A stretch of 64,000 bases of DNA from Nissabacter sp. SGAir0207. GTDB lineage: Bacteria; Pseudomonadota; Gammaproteobacteria; Enterobacterales; Enterobacteriaceae. The stretch covers positions 1,116,001 through 1,180,000 of the forward strand of contig NZ_CP028035.1 in NCBI RefSeq assembly GCF_005491205.1. The letters run 5' to 3'. The notes beneath the pieces were generated by a model that worked only from the letters and a program-made list of their open reading frames with translations, made no database searches and had not been told where the DNA came from. Shown here in pieces: positions 52,026-59,939 of this stretch. Each line of letters begins with the position of its first letter. Positions within the stretch are counted from its first letter, which is position 1. A program made the translations under genes and the position numbers.

Positions 52026-52463
52026 ATGTTTGGAATATTCCCTAAAGGTAAGCCAGTGAGTATGGAAGGTGAGTTGTTTCAACCATCATCCATAGTTATT
52101 AGTAAATTCGAGGAAGAATTATATTTACCACTATCCTATTGGGATATTAAAGATTATAAAAAATCTTGGATAAATTCTCTTGAAGAAGGGTTGTCCAATA
52201 AGAGGCATTCCGCATTGGTTGTTTCAATGTATGAGCCTGAAAAAACTAACTTTATATTTACATGGATTTTATATTTCGAAGGTGAGAAGGTTTATGTGCA
52301 AAACACTGTCATTTTTTTAGAGGAATACCATGATTTTTCTCCAGAAAATATAAATAATTTTATAGAGACACGAACTACTCATGACGAAGATGGCATGAAA
52401 ATATCTGAATGGTGTACTGATATAAAGAGTGTTTTGGTTTTTTTAAATAGCCTTAGTGACTGA
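52026..52463 (+). CDS. cdiI: CdiI, immunity protein for the CdiA toxin
   Basis: 145-residue cytoplasmic protein with no signal peptide or membrane segment, starting four bases after the cdiA stop. Position, size, acidity and AT-rich composition mark it as the cognate immunity protein. The sequence (MFGIFPKGKPVSMEGELFQPSS... and SALVVSMYEPEKTNFIFTW) resembles, from memory, the immunity protein of the Klebsiella pneumoniae 342 CDI system, whose toxin is a tRNase. It should bind and block the C-terminal nuclease in siblings. Confidence 0.88.
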   Translation: MFGIFPKGKPVSMEGELFQPSSIVISKFEEELYLPLSYWDIKDYKKSWINSLEEGLSNKRHSALVVSMYEPEKTNFIFTWILYFEGEKVYVQNTVIFLEEYHDFSPENINNFIETRTTHDEDGMKISEWCTDIKSVLVFLNSLSD

Positions 52464-52496
52464 AAACGTTCCCGGCTTCAGAGCCGGGAACGTTTT
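52463..52496 (+). terminator. Strong terminator directly behind cdiI
   Basis: Perfect 15-bp stem AAAACGTTCCCGGCT/AGCCGGGAACGTTTT with a TCAG loop, starting on the last base of the cdiI stop codon and ending in TTTT. It should stop cdiBAI transcription before the orphan toxin module and so keep that module silent. Confidence 0.9.
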
Positions 52497-52519
52497 ATCA
52501 GCGGTCAGGCTTACCTAAA

Positions 52520-53524
52520 CGGTGGCTTTGACCTGCGGGTCGGCGGCCATACCCAGTTGGAGGGGGCGGTGATTGACTCCCGCGCCCTGCCAGCGCTGAA
52601 CCAGCTGGAGACCGGCTCACTGGGCTGGCGCGACCTCACCAACCGGGCGGAGTTTGAGGCGCAGAGTCAGGGGGCAGGGTTCAGCAGCAGCGGCAGCATC
52701 GGCCAGCAGTTCACCGGCAACATGGCGAACACGCTGCTCAACGGCGGCAGCCAGAGCGGGGAGGCGCAGAGCAGCAGCCGGGCGGCCATCGCCGACGGCA
52801 CGCTGACGGTACATGACGGCAGCGGGCTGGACATCAGTCGCGACACTGCGCACAGCCATGAGCGGCTGTCGCCCATCTTTGACGCAGAGCAGGAGCAGGC
52901 GCGCATGGAGACGCGGCAGCTGATAGCGGAGCTGGGCACCCAGGTCAGCGATATCCTGCGCACCGAGGGCAAGCTGGCAGCGCAGACGGCGGTAAACGAC
53001 CCCACCCGACGGGCCGAGGCCGAAGCGGCACTGCGGGCAGAGGGCATTATCCCGACCGGCGAGGCCATCAGCCAGCGCGCCTATGAGCTGGCGCAGCGGG
53101 AGTACGGCACTGGCAGCCGGGCGCAGCAACTGACGCAGGCCATCACCGCCGCGATGCAGGGCGCGTTGAGCGGGGATATCGGCAGCGCACTGGGCGGTGC
53201 GGCCGCGCCGTATGTGGCGGAGTATGTCAAAACCCACACCGACGCCGGGGCTGAACGCATCATCAGCCACGCAGTGGCAGGTGCCGTGCTGGCCGAACTG
53301 CAACAGGGCAATGCACTGGCCGGAGCCACCGGTGCCGGCTTCGCCGCTGGCGGCGCGGAGTATCTGGCAAACCAGCTCTACCCCGGCAAGAGCCCGTCGA
53401 GCCTGAGCGAAGCAGAGAAGCAGACCGTCGCCGCCCTCACCACCCTCGCCGCCAGCATCGCCGGCGGCGACCTTGCCGCCGCCGTGGACGGCGGCAAGGC
53501 GGGAAGAAATGAGGTGGAGAATAA
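52520..53524 (+). repeat. Direct repeat copy 2 (orphan pretoxin segment)
   Basis: Near-identical duplicate of 50314-51330 with scattered single-base differences and a 12-base deletion. The differences are mostly silent; one changes Ala-Arg-Met-Glu-Ala to Glu-Thr. Such high identity suggests a recent duplication or ongoing gene conversion. Confidence 0.95.
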
Positions 53525-54176
53525 CCTGTTCAATCAGGGTATGCAGTCCGTAATAAATGCTCAAGGTTCACTATGGACAAATACAGATAATCAAATGGAT
53601 GGGAATGGCAAGCAGATTAAATCACTAACTTATGAAGAGAAAAAAGCACTTTCTAAGAAAATAGCCACCGGTGATTTACCCGAGGGGGCCAATATCGCGA
53701 AAGCTATAGTGGATGGGTATGAGGATGGGGTGCTGATCGCAGGTGCAACTTACCTTGGGCCAGCGACATCAATAAGTAAAATGATAGCAGGCGGCCTTAT
53801 CGCTGAAGGAGCTAATGGCTATTTCCAATGGGGTAGTTTAAATCAACCAGGTAATGAAAGTGGAAGCTGGAATTATAAAAGCAGTGCAGCAGCGTTTGCT
53901 GGCGGCATGTTAGCACCGGGAAGAGGGATTGCAGCCAACATTGGTATTAATATGGGAGGAGCATGGTTCTCTGATGGTCTAGATTTAAATTCACAATCGG
54001 GGGCTTTTTGGGGTTCTGTAGCTAGTAGTGCATTTGTTAAATTTATATCTTTGGGTATCGATGAAGTAATAGGTAAAGAGTTACCCGGTATTGCTTATGA
54101 CATGGGTGGAGCTTGCTACTTTGAATATACTAATGAAGTGGTTAAAGATGTCCTCAATGGAACTGGAGATAAATGA
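52557..54176 (+). CDS. Orphan CdiA C-terminal toxin module (CdiA-CT2)
   Basis: Displaced cdiA 3' end: pretoxin domain, VENN (codons 53514-53525) and a 216-residue second toxin unrelated to the first. It lacks a signal peptide, secretion domain and credible start; TTG 52557 is only the first possible codon, and the frame is open back to the cdiI stop at 52463. The toxin is rich in Gly, Ala and hydrophobic residues (GVLIAGATYLGPATSISKMIAGGLIAEGANGY, AAFAGGMLAPGRGIAANIGIN), which suggests a membrane-active toxin. The VENN-distal part is AT-rich. Probably silent until recombined onto the main cdiA; a truncated internal product cannot be excluded. Confidence 0.82.
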   Translation: MEGAVIDSRALPALNQLETGSLGWRDLTNRAEFEAQSQGAGFSSSGSIGQQFTGNMANTLLNGGSQSGEAQSSSRAAIADGTLTVHDGSGLDISRDTAHSHERLSPIFDAEQEQARMETRQLIAELGTQVSDILRTEGKLAAQTAVNDPTRRAEAEAALRAEGIIPTGEAISQRAYELAQREYGTGSRAQQLTQAITAAMQGALSGDIGSALGGAAAPYVAEYVKTHTDAGAERIISHAVAGAVLAELQQGNALAGATGAGFAAGGAEYLANQLYPGKSPSSLSEAEKQTVAALTTLAASIAGGDLAAAVDGGKAGRNEVENNLFNQGMQSVINAQGSLWTNTDNQMDGNGKQIKSLTYEEKKALSKKIATGDLPEGANIAKAIVDGYEDGVLIAGATYLGPATSISKMIAGGLIAEGANGYFQWGSLNQPGNESGSWNYKSSAAAFAGGMLAPGRGIAANIGINMGGAWFSDGLDLNSQSGAFWGSVASSAFVKFISLGIDEVIGKELPGIAYDMGGACYFEYTNEVVKDVLNGTGDK

Positions 54177-54182
54177 ATTTCT

Positions 54183-54431
54183 ATGAAAAATGGTTTATTA
54201 TACTTGCGTTTGCTTGTACGTTCTGTTCTTTTTTTGTCATTAACGGGCATGGTAGTGTGGTTCATTGTTTCCTTAATGTTTTGGTGGAAAACTGGTGAAT
54301 TTTATATCAATTTTGGTAAGGCCATTCTCGGATTGAGAATGGCAGTAGTTTATGGTTTTGGAATTACCTTGGCTGCGTTTATTTTTAATATGCTTGACAA
54401 GATTAAAAAAAGAAAAAAAGAAAAGGATTAA
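54183..54431 (+). CDS. Putative membrane immunity protein for orphan toxin CT2 (CdiI2)
   Basis: 82-residue protein with two predicted membrane helices (about residues 10-34 and 48-72) and a very basic tail (KIKKRKKEKD). It starts six bases after the orphan toxin stop and shares its AT-rich composition. Its position is that of a cognate immunity gene, and an integral-membrane immunity protein is the type that protects against membrane-acting CDI toxins. It resembles no family I recognise. A GGAGAT at 54163-54168 may serve as the ribosome site. Confidence 0.72.
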   Translation: MKNGLLYLRLLVRSVLFLSLTGMVVWFIVSLMFWWKTGEFYINFGKAILGLRMAVVYGFGITLAAFIFNMLDKIKKRKKEKD

Positions 54432-54483
54432 AAAAATAAATGCACTCGATTATTCTCTTATCGCTTTCGCTAACGGAAAAAGC

Positions 54484-54769
54484 TTACTCGGAAAAGTAGC
54501 TCTGGATTAGCGCGGCCCCACTAGACGAGCCGAGGCCAAGGCCGCACTGTGGGCAGAGGGTATTCTTACAACTGAGGAGGCTATCAGCCACGCAGTGGCA
54601 GGCGCCGTGCTGGCTGAACGGCAACAGGGCAACGCACTGGCCGGAGCCACCGGTGCCGGCCTCGCCGCCGGCGGCGAGGAGTATCTGGCAAGCCAACTCT
54701 ACCCCGGCAAGAACCCGTCCAGCCTGAGCGAAGCAGAGAAGCAGACCGTCGCCGCCCTCACCACCCTCA
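54484..54769 (+). pseudogene. Decayed third cdiA pretoxin fragment
   Basis: Reads as GKVALD-stop-RGPTRRAEAKAALWAEGI then [50 protein letters not shown], clearly derived from the pretoxin of cdiA. It has an in-frame TAG at 54508-54510. Relative to the intact copy, 195 bases are missing between the two occurrences of ATCAGCCA, a microhomology deletion that kept the frame. It ends before VENN, so its toxin is gone. It has more substitutions than the orphan copy and is therefore older. Confidence 0.85.
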
Positions 54770-54822
54770 CTAGCCACCAAACCCAGCCCCTCCAGCAACA
54801 CCCCCAACGCCCATCACCCAAA

Positions 54823-54838
54823 CGTGATACAGATCACA
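54823..54838 (+). promoter_or_regulatory. Distal CRP-like site upstream of the DUF1097 gene
   Basis: CGTGA-N6-TCACA, matching nine of the ten CRP core bases. Its centre is 52 bp (about five helical turns) upstream of the second site, placing both on the same DNA face. Confidence 0.55.
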
Positions 54839-54874
54839 CTTACAATGAAATAATAGAAACACGCATACTCATTA

Positions 54875-54890
54875 AGTGATCATAATCACA
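54875..54890 (+). promoter_or_regulatory. Proximal CRP-like site and promoter of the DUF1097 gene
   Basis: AGTGA-N6-TCACA followed by a TACACT -10 hexamer at 54911-54916. If transcription starts near 54923, the site centre is at about -41, the class II CRP position where CRP replaces the -35 element. No good -35 hexamer is seen, consistent with activator dependence. Confidence 0.6.
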
Positions 54891-54942
54891 TATTTCCGCC
54901 CATGATCGCGTACACTGCGCCGTTTTTAATGGGGGCTGGCTA

Positions 54943-55431
54943 ATGAACGTACTTCTCGCAATTGCATTGACCACCGGGGTGCTCTCGGGCGTATGGGGCT
55001 GGGTGGCGATCTCTCTGGGGTTGTTGAGCTGGGCCGGGTTCTTGGGGTGTACGGCTTACTTTGCCTGCCCGCAGGGCGGGGTGCGGGGGCTGGCGCTGAC
55101 CGGCCTGACCACCGCCAGCGGTGTGTTCTGGGCGCGAATGATCATTGATGGCGCGGCCTTCCAGCCGGAGTGGGCGCTGCTGGGCTACCTGCTCACCGGC
55201 GTGGTGGCGTTTTTGATGTGTATACAGGCGGCCCACCGCTGGCTGGCGTTTGTGCCGGGCACCTTTATTGGCGCGTGCGCGACCTTCGCCGGGCAGGGCG
55301 ACTGGCGGTTGGTGTTGCCCTCCCTGCTGCTCGGCGCGGTGTTCGGTTATGCGATGAAAAACAGCGGGCTGTGGCTGGCGGCGCGCAGTGGCAAAACAGG
55401 GGTGCCGAAGGCGGCGAAAACCGATCCCTGA
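54943..55431 (+). CDS. DUF1097 family inner-membrane protein (YcdZ-like)
   Basis: 162-residue hydrophobic protein with about five membrane helices and a short basic C-terminal tail. It belongs to the DUF1097 family, which includes E. coli YcdZ; no function is established. Glycine-rich helix pairs (LLAIALTTGVLSGVWGWVAISLG) recur in the two halves. Its promoter region has two CRP-like sites, so it is probably induced when preferred sugars are absent. It borders the CDI island, whose decayed fragment ends about 170 bases upstream. Confidence 0.8.
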   Translation: MNVLLAIALTTGVLSGVWGWVAISLGLLSWAGFLGCTAYFACPQGGVRGLALTGLTTASGVFWARMIIDGAAFQPEWALLGYLLTGVVAFLMCIQAAHRWLAFVPGTFIGACATFAGQGDWRLVLPSLLLGAVFGYAMKNSGLWLAARSGKTGVPKAAKTDP

Positions 55432-55551
55432 GTGGCTTCAGAAGGTTCTTAAACTGATTCAGTAAGATAAAATCACGGGTTGTCACTAAGCAAACTGGTG
55501 AAAAAGTGACTATGGTTAGTACTATCAAGTCATAAAACCAAGGAGACATGC

Positions 55552-55884
55552 ATGGCGACTACCGCAGATCCAAAACAGTCTGAGCTTCCGGAAGAACCTC
55601 AAACTTCCCTTGATGACGATCTGAAGATGCTGTCGGATACGTTGGAAGAGGTGCTCTCTTCATCCGGTGACAAGGCAGACCAGAAGTACATCGAAATCAA
55701 GCACCGTGCCGAAGAGGCGCTGCATAAGGTGAAAAAACGCCTGAGCGCCAAATCTGACGCCGCATACTACAAGGCGAAACAGGCGGCATGCAGTGCAGAC
55801 AGCTACGTGCACGAGAAACCGTGGCATGCCGTGGGTATGGGCGCCGCAGCCGGGATGATCCTCGGCCTGCTGATGCGTCGCTAG
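55552..55884 (+). CDS. elaB: ElaB/YqjD/DUF883 family membrane-anchored ribosome-binding protein
   Basis: 110-residue protein with an acidic, helical N-terminal region and a C-terminal tail anchor (AVGMGAAAGMILGLLMRR). E. coli ElaB and YqjD bind ribosomes at the inner membrane in stationary phase and under stress. The central DUF883 part contains YIEIKHRAEEALHKVKKRL. A CTATCAAG-like -10 near 55525 might be stationary-phase-specific, but this is weak. It keeps the E. coli position near menF and is followed by a strong terminator. Confidence 0.9.
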   Translation: MATTADPKQSELPEEPQTSLDDDLKMLSDTLEEVLSSSGDKADQKYIEIKHRAEEALHKVKKRLSAKSDAAYYKAKQAACSADSYVHEKPWHAVGMGAAAGMILGLLMRR

Positions 55885-55922
55885 GCCAACGGAACCGTCA
55901 GGGCACAGACTCTGGCAAAGAG

Positions 55923-55950
55923 GGGCGCACCGTGGTGTGCCCTTTTTTTT
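55923..55950 (+). terminator. Terminator after elaB
   Basis: GGGCGCACC pairs with GGTGTGCCC (one G-T pair) and is followed directly by eight T residues, 38 bases past the elaB stop. Confidence 0.88.
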
Positions 55951-56025
55951 GCCCGACGGCCGGCTTCTCATCCCATTCGGGGTACGTATAATGCCCACAC
56001 TTTATGTTTGGTTATTGAGGTGACG

Positions 56026-57378
56026 GTGTCGATACTTCCTGGGGTGTTCCAACAGTTGGACGCGGCGCTGGCGCAGGCGCTACTTGATCCCGCGTGGCCG
56101 TCGGCCAGCGGGGTCAGGCAGTTGAGTCTGACCTTTATGGCAGATGACGACGAGCCACTGCTGGACTGGCTGGCCGCCCAGCCGCACTATCCCAAGTTCT
56201 ACTGGCAGCCCAGAGAGGGTACGGAGAGGGTGGCAATCTGCGGGCAGGTGGCGCAGTTCGGCACCCTGCGGCAGGCCAGCGACTACGTGCGGCAGCACAG
56301 TGACACAGCCGGGCGGCTGCGTGTCTGGGGCGTGAATGCCTTTGATGCCGCGCCCGTGGAGGGCACCCCGCAAGCCGCCTGCCTGTTCGTGCCGCGCCTG
56401 ACCCTGCATCAGCAGGCGCATACCCTAACGCTCACCCTGACGTTGGCCGACCCCTATGCGCTGCATGGCGATCTGGCGCGCGCCGCCGCCTTCCTGCAAC
56501 AACTCCAACCCGCCGCTGTCCTGCCGCCGCTGCACACCACGCTGGTTCACGCCAGCCACCAGCCGGATGAGGAGGGGTGGCAGGAGATGGTGGAGCAGGC
56601 ACTACAACAGATAGACGCGGGCGAGCTGGAGAAAGTGGTGCTGGCGCGCCAGACGGTACTGACGTTCAATCAGCCGGTCGAGCCGGGCCAGATGCTGGCG
56701 GCGAGCCTGGCGGTCAACCATCACTGCTACCACTTTATGATGGCCTTCTCGCCCGAGGAGGCGTTCCTGAGCGCCAGCCCGGAGCGGCTGTTCCTGCGGC
56801 AGGGCGACCAACTGACCACCGAGGCGCTGGCTGGCACGGTCGCCAACAGCGAGGAGGCGGATCAGGCGCAGGCGCTGGCGGCGTGGCTGATGGGCAGCGA
56901 AAAGAACCAGCGGGAAAACTGGCTGGTGGTGGATGACATCTGCCAGCGGCTACAGGGCGGCGCGCAGGCGCTGGATGTGATGCCGCCGGAGATCGTGCGG
57001 TTGCGCAAGGTGCAGCACCTGCGCCGCCGCATCCACGGTCGCCTGCGGCAGGCGGAGGATGGCGACTGTCTGGCGCGCTTGCAACCCACCGCCGCGGTGG
57101 CTGGCCTGCCGCGCCAGCCGGCGCGCAGCTTTATCCTCTGCCACGAGCCGTTCCCGCGCCACTGGTACGCCGGGTCGGCGGGCTACCTGTCGCGTGACCA
57201 GTCGGAGTTCGCCGTCTCGCTGCGATCGGCGCTGATCCGTGCTAATCAGGTACACCTCTATGCCGGAGCAGGCATCGTGGCTGGCTCTGATCCGGCGGGG
57301 GAGTGGCAGGAAGTTGAGAACAAGGCCGCTGGCCTGCGTTCGCTGCTGCACCCCGATGATGGCCAATCACCCCTTTAG
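56026..57378 (+). CDS. menF: Isochorismate synthase MenF
   Basis: 450-residue cytoplasmic enzyme that isomerises chorismate to isochorismate, the first committed step of menaquinone synthesis. The C-terminal chorismate-binding domain shows LEKVVLARQTVLTF, FLSASPERLFLRQGDQLTTEALAGTVA, LRKVQHLRRRI and WYAGSAGYLSRDQSEFAVSLRSALI. The start is uncertain: GTG 56026 is chosen because GAGG lies six bases upstream; TTG 56008 and GTG 56020 are alternatives. A 111-base gap separates it from menD. Confidence 0.93.
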   Translation: MSILPGVFQQLDAALAQALLDPAWPSASGVRQLSLTFMADDDEPLLDWLAAQPHYPKFYWQPREGTERVAICGQVAQFGTLRQASDYVRQHSDTAGRLRVWGVNAFDAAPVEGTPQAACLFVPRLTLHQQAHTLTLTLTLADPYALHGDLARAAAFLQQLQPAAVLPPLHTTLVHASHQPDEEGWQEMVEQALQQIDAGELEKVVLARQTVLTFNQPVEPGQMLAASLAVNHHCYHFMMAFSPEEAFLSASPERLFLRQGDQLTTEALAGTVANSEEADQAQALAAWLMGSEKNQRENWLVVDDICQRLQGGAQALDVMPPEIVRLRKVQHLRRRIHGRLRQAEDGDCLARLQPTAAVAGLPRQPARSFILCHEPFPRHWYAGSAGYLSRDQSEFAVSLRSALIRANQVHLYAGAGIVAGSDPAGEWQEVENKAAGLRSLLHPDDGQSPL

Positions 57379-57489
57379 CCTGTCTAAATCAATAATAGAT
57401 CCATAGAAAAAAAATATACTTTTTGACGCCTGGCCGGGTTGGCCCGGCGTCACGTCCCCCTTTTGGCAACTGTACCGCACAGGCTTCGT

Positions 57490-59154
57490 ATGTTAACCAG
57501 TGAATTTAACCGCCGTTGGGCGGCGCTCATCCTCGAGGCGCTGACCCGGCATGGCGTCCGGCATCTCTGCATCGCCCCCGGTTCCCGCTCCACCCCGCTG
57601 ACCCTGGCCGCCGCCGCCCATCCCCACCTGATCTGCCATACCCATTTTGATGAACGCGGCCTCGGGCATCTGGCGCTGGGGCTGGCGAAGGGGAGTGGTG
57701 AGCCGGTGGCGGTGGTGGTCACCTCTGGCACGGCGGCGGCCAACCTCTACCCGGCGCTGATCGAGGCGGGGCTGACCGGCGAGCGGCTGGTGATGCTGAC
57801 GGCGGATCGCCCTCCGGAGCTGCTGGAGTGCGGGGCGAACCAGACCATCCGCCAGACGGGCATGTTCGGCGACCACCCGGCTGGCACGCTCAACCTGCCG
57901 CGCCCGACGCCCGATATTCCGGCGCGCTGGCTGGTGTCGGCAATCGATCAGGCGATGGCGGAGCTGGCGGGTGGCGCGCTGCACATCAACTGCCCCTTCA
58001 GCGATCCGCTGTATGGCGAGGATCGCGGCGACTACCAGCCGTGGTCGGCGGCGCTCGGCGACTGGTGGCAGGGGCGTGGGCCTTGGTTGGCGGCCGGGGC
58101 GAAGCCCGCCTGCCAGCCGGAGCCAGGGTGGGCGCAGTGGCGGCAGCGGCGCGGCGTGGTGGTGGCTGGCCGCCTGTCGCCAGCGGAGGGGGAGGCGGTG
58201 GCACGCTGGGCGGCGGCGCTGGGCTGGCCGCTGGTGGCGGATGTGCAGTCGCACACTGGCCAGCCCCTGCCTTGCGCCGAGCTGTGGCTCAATCACCCAC
58301 CGGCACGGGCGCGGCTGGCGCAGGCGGAGCTGGTGGTGCAGTTCGGCAGTTATCTCACCGGTCAGCGGGTGCTGGCGTGGCTTGCCGAACTGCGGCCGGA
58401 TAACTGGTGGCTGGTGGCACCGCTGCCGGGGCGGCGCGATCCGGGCCAGCATCCGGGGCGGCGCATTGTGGCACCGGTGCTGGAGTGGCTGGCGCAGCAC
58501 CCAGCGGGCGTGCGCCACCCTTGGGCGGCGGATCTGGCGGAGTGGGCCGATCGCGCCCACCGGCAGGCGCAGCGGGTGGAGCCTTTCGGCGAAGGGCGGC
58601 TGGCGGCGCAGCTGCCATCGCTGCTGCCTGTGGGCGGCCAGCTGTTTATCGGCAACAGTCTGGCGGTACGGCTGGTGGATGCGCTGGCGCAGTTGCCAGC
58701 GGGCTACCCGGTCTACGGCAACCGCGGGGCCAGCGGCATTGACGGACTGATCTCCACGGCGGCGGGAGTATCGCGCGCCACCGCCCGGCCGACGCTACTG
58801 CTGATCGGCGATCTCTCGGCGCTCTATGACCTCAACGCGCTGGCGCTGCTCCAGCATCCGCCCGCACCGGTGGTGATCCTGCTGGTGAATAATCAGGGCG
58901 GGCGCATCTTCTCGCTGCTGCCGACGCCCGCCGCCGAGCGCGAACGCTTCTATTGTATGCCGCAACAGGTGGACTTCTCCCATGCGGCGGCGATGTTCGG
59001 GTTGCGCTATGCCTGCGCCACGGAGTGGCAGGCGCTGCGGGGCGCGCTGGCCGAGGCGTGGCAGAGCGAAGGCACCACGCTGATTGAGATGCAGACCGAG
59101 CCGGACGCTGGCGCGCACCTGCTGCGGCAGCTGCAACAGGCGGGTGGACAGTGA
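57490..59154 (+). CDS. menD: 2-succinyl-5-enolpyruvyl-6-hydroxy-3-cyclohexene-1-carboxylate synthase MenD
   Basis: 554-residue thiamine diphosphate enzyme that joins isochorismate and 2-oxoglutarate. N-terminal pyrimidine domain: [17 protein letters not shown] and [20 protein letters not shown]-terminal diphosphate domain: [18 protein letters not shown] and the metal-binding [20 protein letters not shown] 57490 gives the usual N-terminus; an upstream open frame to 57439 is unsupported. Very GC-rich. It overlaps menH by one base (TGATG). Confidence 0.96.
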   Translation: MLTSEFNRRWAALILEALTRHGVRHLCIAPGSRSTPLTLAAAAHPHLICHTHFDERGLGHLALGLAKGSGEPVAVVVTSGTAAANLYPALIEAGLTGERLVMLTADRPPELLECGANQTIRQTGMFGDHPAGTLNLPRPTPDIPARWLVSAIDQAMAELAGGALHINCPFSDPLYGEDRGDYQPWSAALGDWWQGRGPWLAAGAKPACQPEPGWAQWRQRRGVVVAGRLSPAEGEAVARWAAALGWPLVADVQSHTGQPLPCAELWLNHPPARARLAQAELVVQFGSYLTGQRVLAWLAELRPDNWWLVAPLPGRRDPGQHPGRRIVAPVLEWLAQHPAGVRHPWAADLAEWADRAHRQAQRVEPFGEGRLAAQLPSLLPVGGQLFIGNSLAVRLVDALAQLPAGYPVYGNRGASGIDGLISTAAGVSRATARPTLLLIGDLSALYDLNALALLQHPPAPVVILLVNNQGGRIFSLLPTPAAERERFYCMPQQVDFSHAAAMFGLRYACATEWQALRGALAEAWQSEGTTLIEMQTEPDAGAHLLRQLQQAGGQ

Positions 59155-59939
59155 TGCTCGCCGCCCACCATTTCCCCAGTGCGCCGATGGACGACGCGCG
59201 CCCCTGGCTGGTGTTCCTGCATGGGCTGCTGGGATCGGCCGCCGACTGGCAGGCGGTGGCCGCGCAGTGTCACGGCTGGCGCACGCTGGCGCTCGATCTG
59301 CCGGGGCATGGCGCGTCCGCGGGCATCAGTCCCTCTGGCTTTGCCGCGCTCGACCAGCAACTGCGCGCCACGCTGCGCCACCGCGGCGTGGCCCGTTACT
59401 GGCTGGTCGGGTACTCGCTGGGCGGCCGGGTGGCGATGTACCACGCCACGCGCCAGCCAGCGGGGCTGTGCGGGCTGGTGGTGGAGGGCGGCCACCCCGG
59501 CTTGATGACGGCTGCCGAGCGGCAGGCGCGGCTGGCCCATGACCAACGCTGGGCGCAGCGACTGCTGCAACAGCCGTTGGAAACGGTGCTTGATGCCTGG
59601 TATCGCCAGCCGGTTTTTGCCGATCTGGCGGAGCCGCAGCGGCAGGCGCTGATTGCGCTGCGCCGCCACAACGCGCCAGCGGGCGTCGCCCAGATGCTGC
59701 TCGCCACCTCCCTCGGCCACCAGCCGCCGCTGGATGCCGCCCTCGCGCGGCTGCATCACCCTTTTCACTACTTGTGCGGCGGGCGGGACAGCCGGTTCCG
59801 GGCGCTGGCCGAGGCACGCCGCCTGCCGCTAACGCTGCTGGCTGGCTGCGGCCACAACGCCCATTTTGACGATCCCGGCCTGTTCACCCGGCACCTGATA
59901 TCCATTATTGACCAAGGAGTTACCCATGATTGCTGTTGA
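59154..59939 (+). CDS. menH: 2-succinyl-6-hydroxy-2,4-cyclohexadiene-1-carboxylate synthase MenH
   Basis: 261-residue alpha/beta hydrolase-fold enzyme that eliminates pyruvate from the MenD product. Nucleophile serine in [14 protein letters not shown], the oxyanion region [12 protein letters not shown], and catalytic histidine in [14 protein letters not shown] 59154 overlaps the menD stop; GTG 59151 would be the alternative. Its end overlaps menB by 14 bases. Confidence 0.93.
   Translation: MLAAHHFPSAPMDDARPWLVFLHGLLGSAADWQAVAAQCHGWRTLALDLPGHGASAGISPSGFAALDQQLRATLRHRGVARYWLVGYSLGGRVAMYHATRQPAGLCGLVVEGGHPGLMTAAERQARLAHDQRWAQRLLQQPLETVLDAWYRQPVFADLAEPQRQALIALRRHNAPAGVAQMLLATSLGHQPPLDAALARLHHPFHYLCGGRDSRFRALAEARRLPLTLLAGCGHNAHFDDPGLFTRHLISIIDQGVTHDCC

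Noticed and set aside
54595..54879. Independent 94-codon gene starting at GTG 54595
   Set aside because: Its first 58 codons are the pretoxin remnant, and the last part translates promoter DNA containing the CRP-like sites of the next gene.
41504..54942. CDI island as a prophage or integrative element
   Set aside because: No integrase, transposase, tRNA target or terminal repeats were seen on either side.
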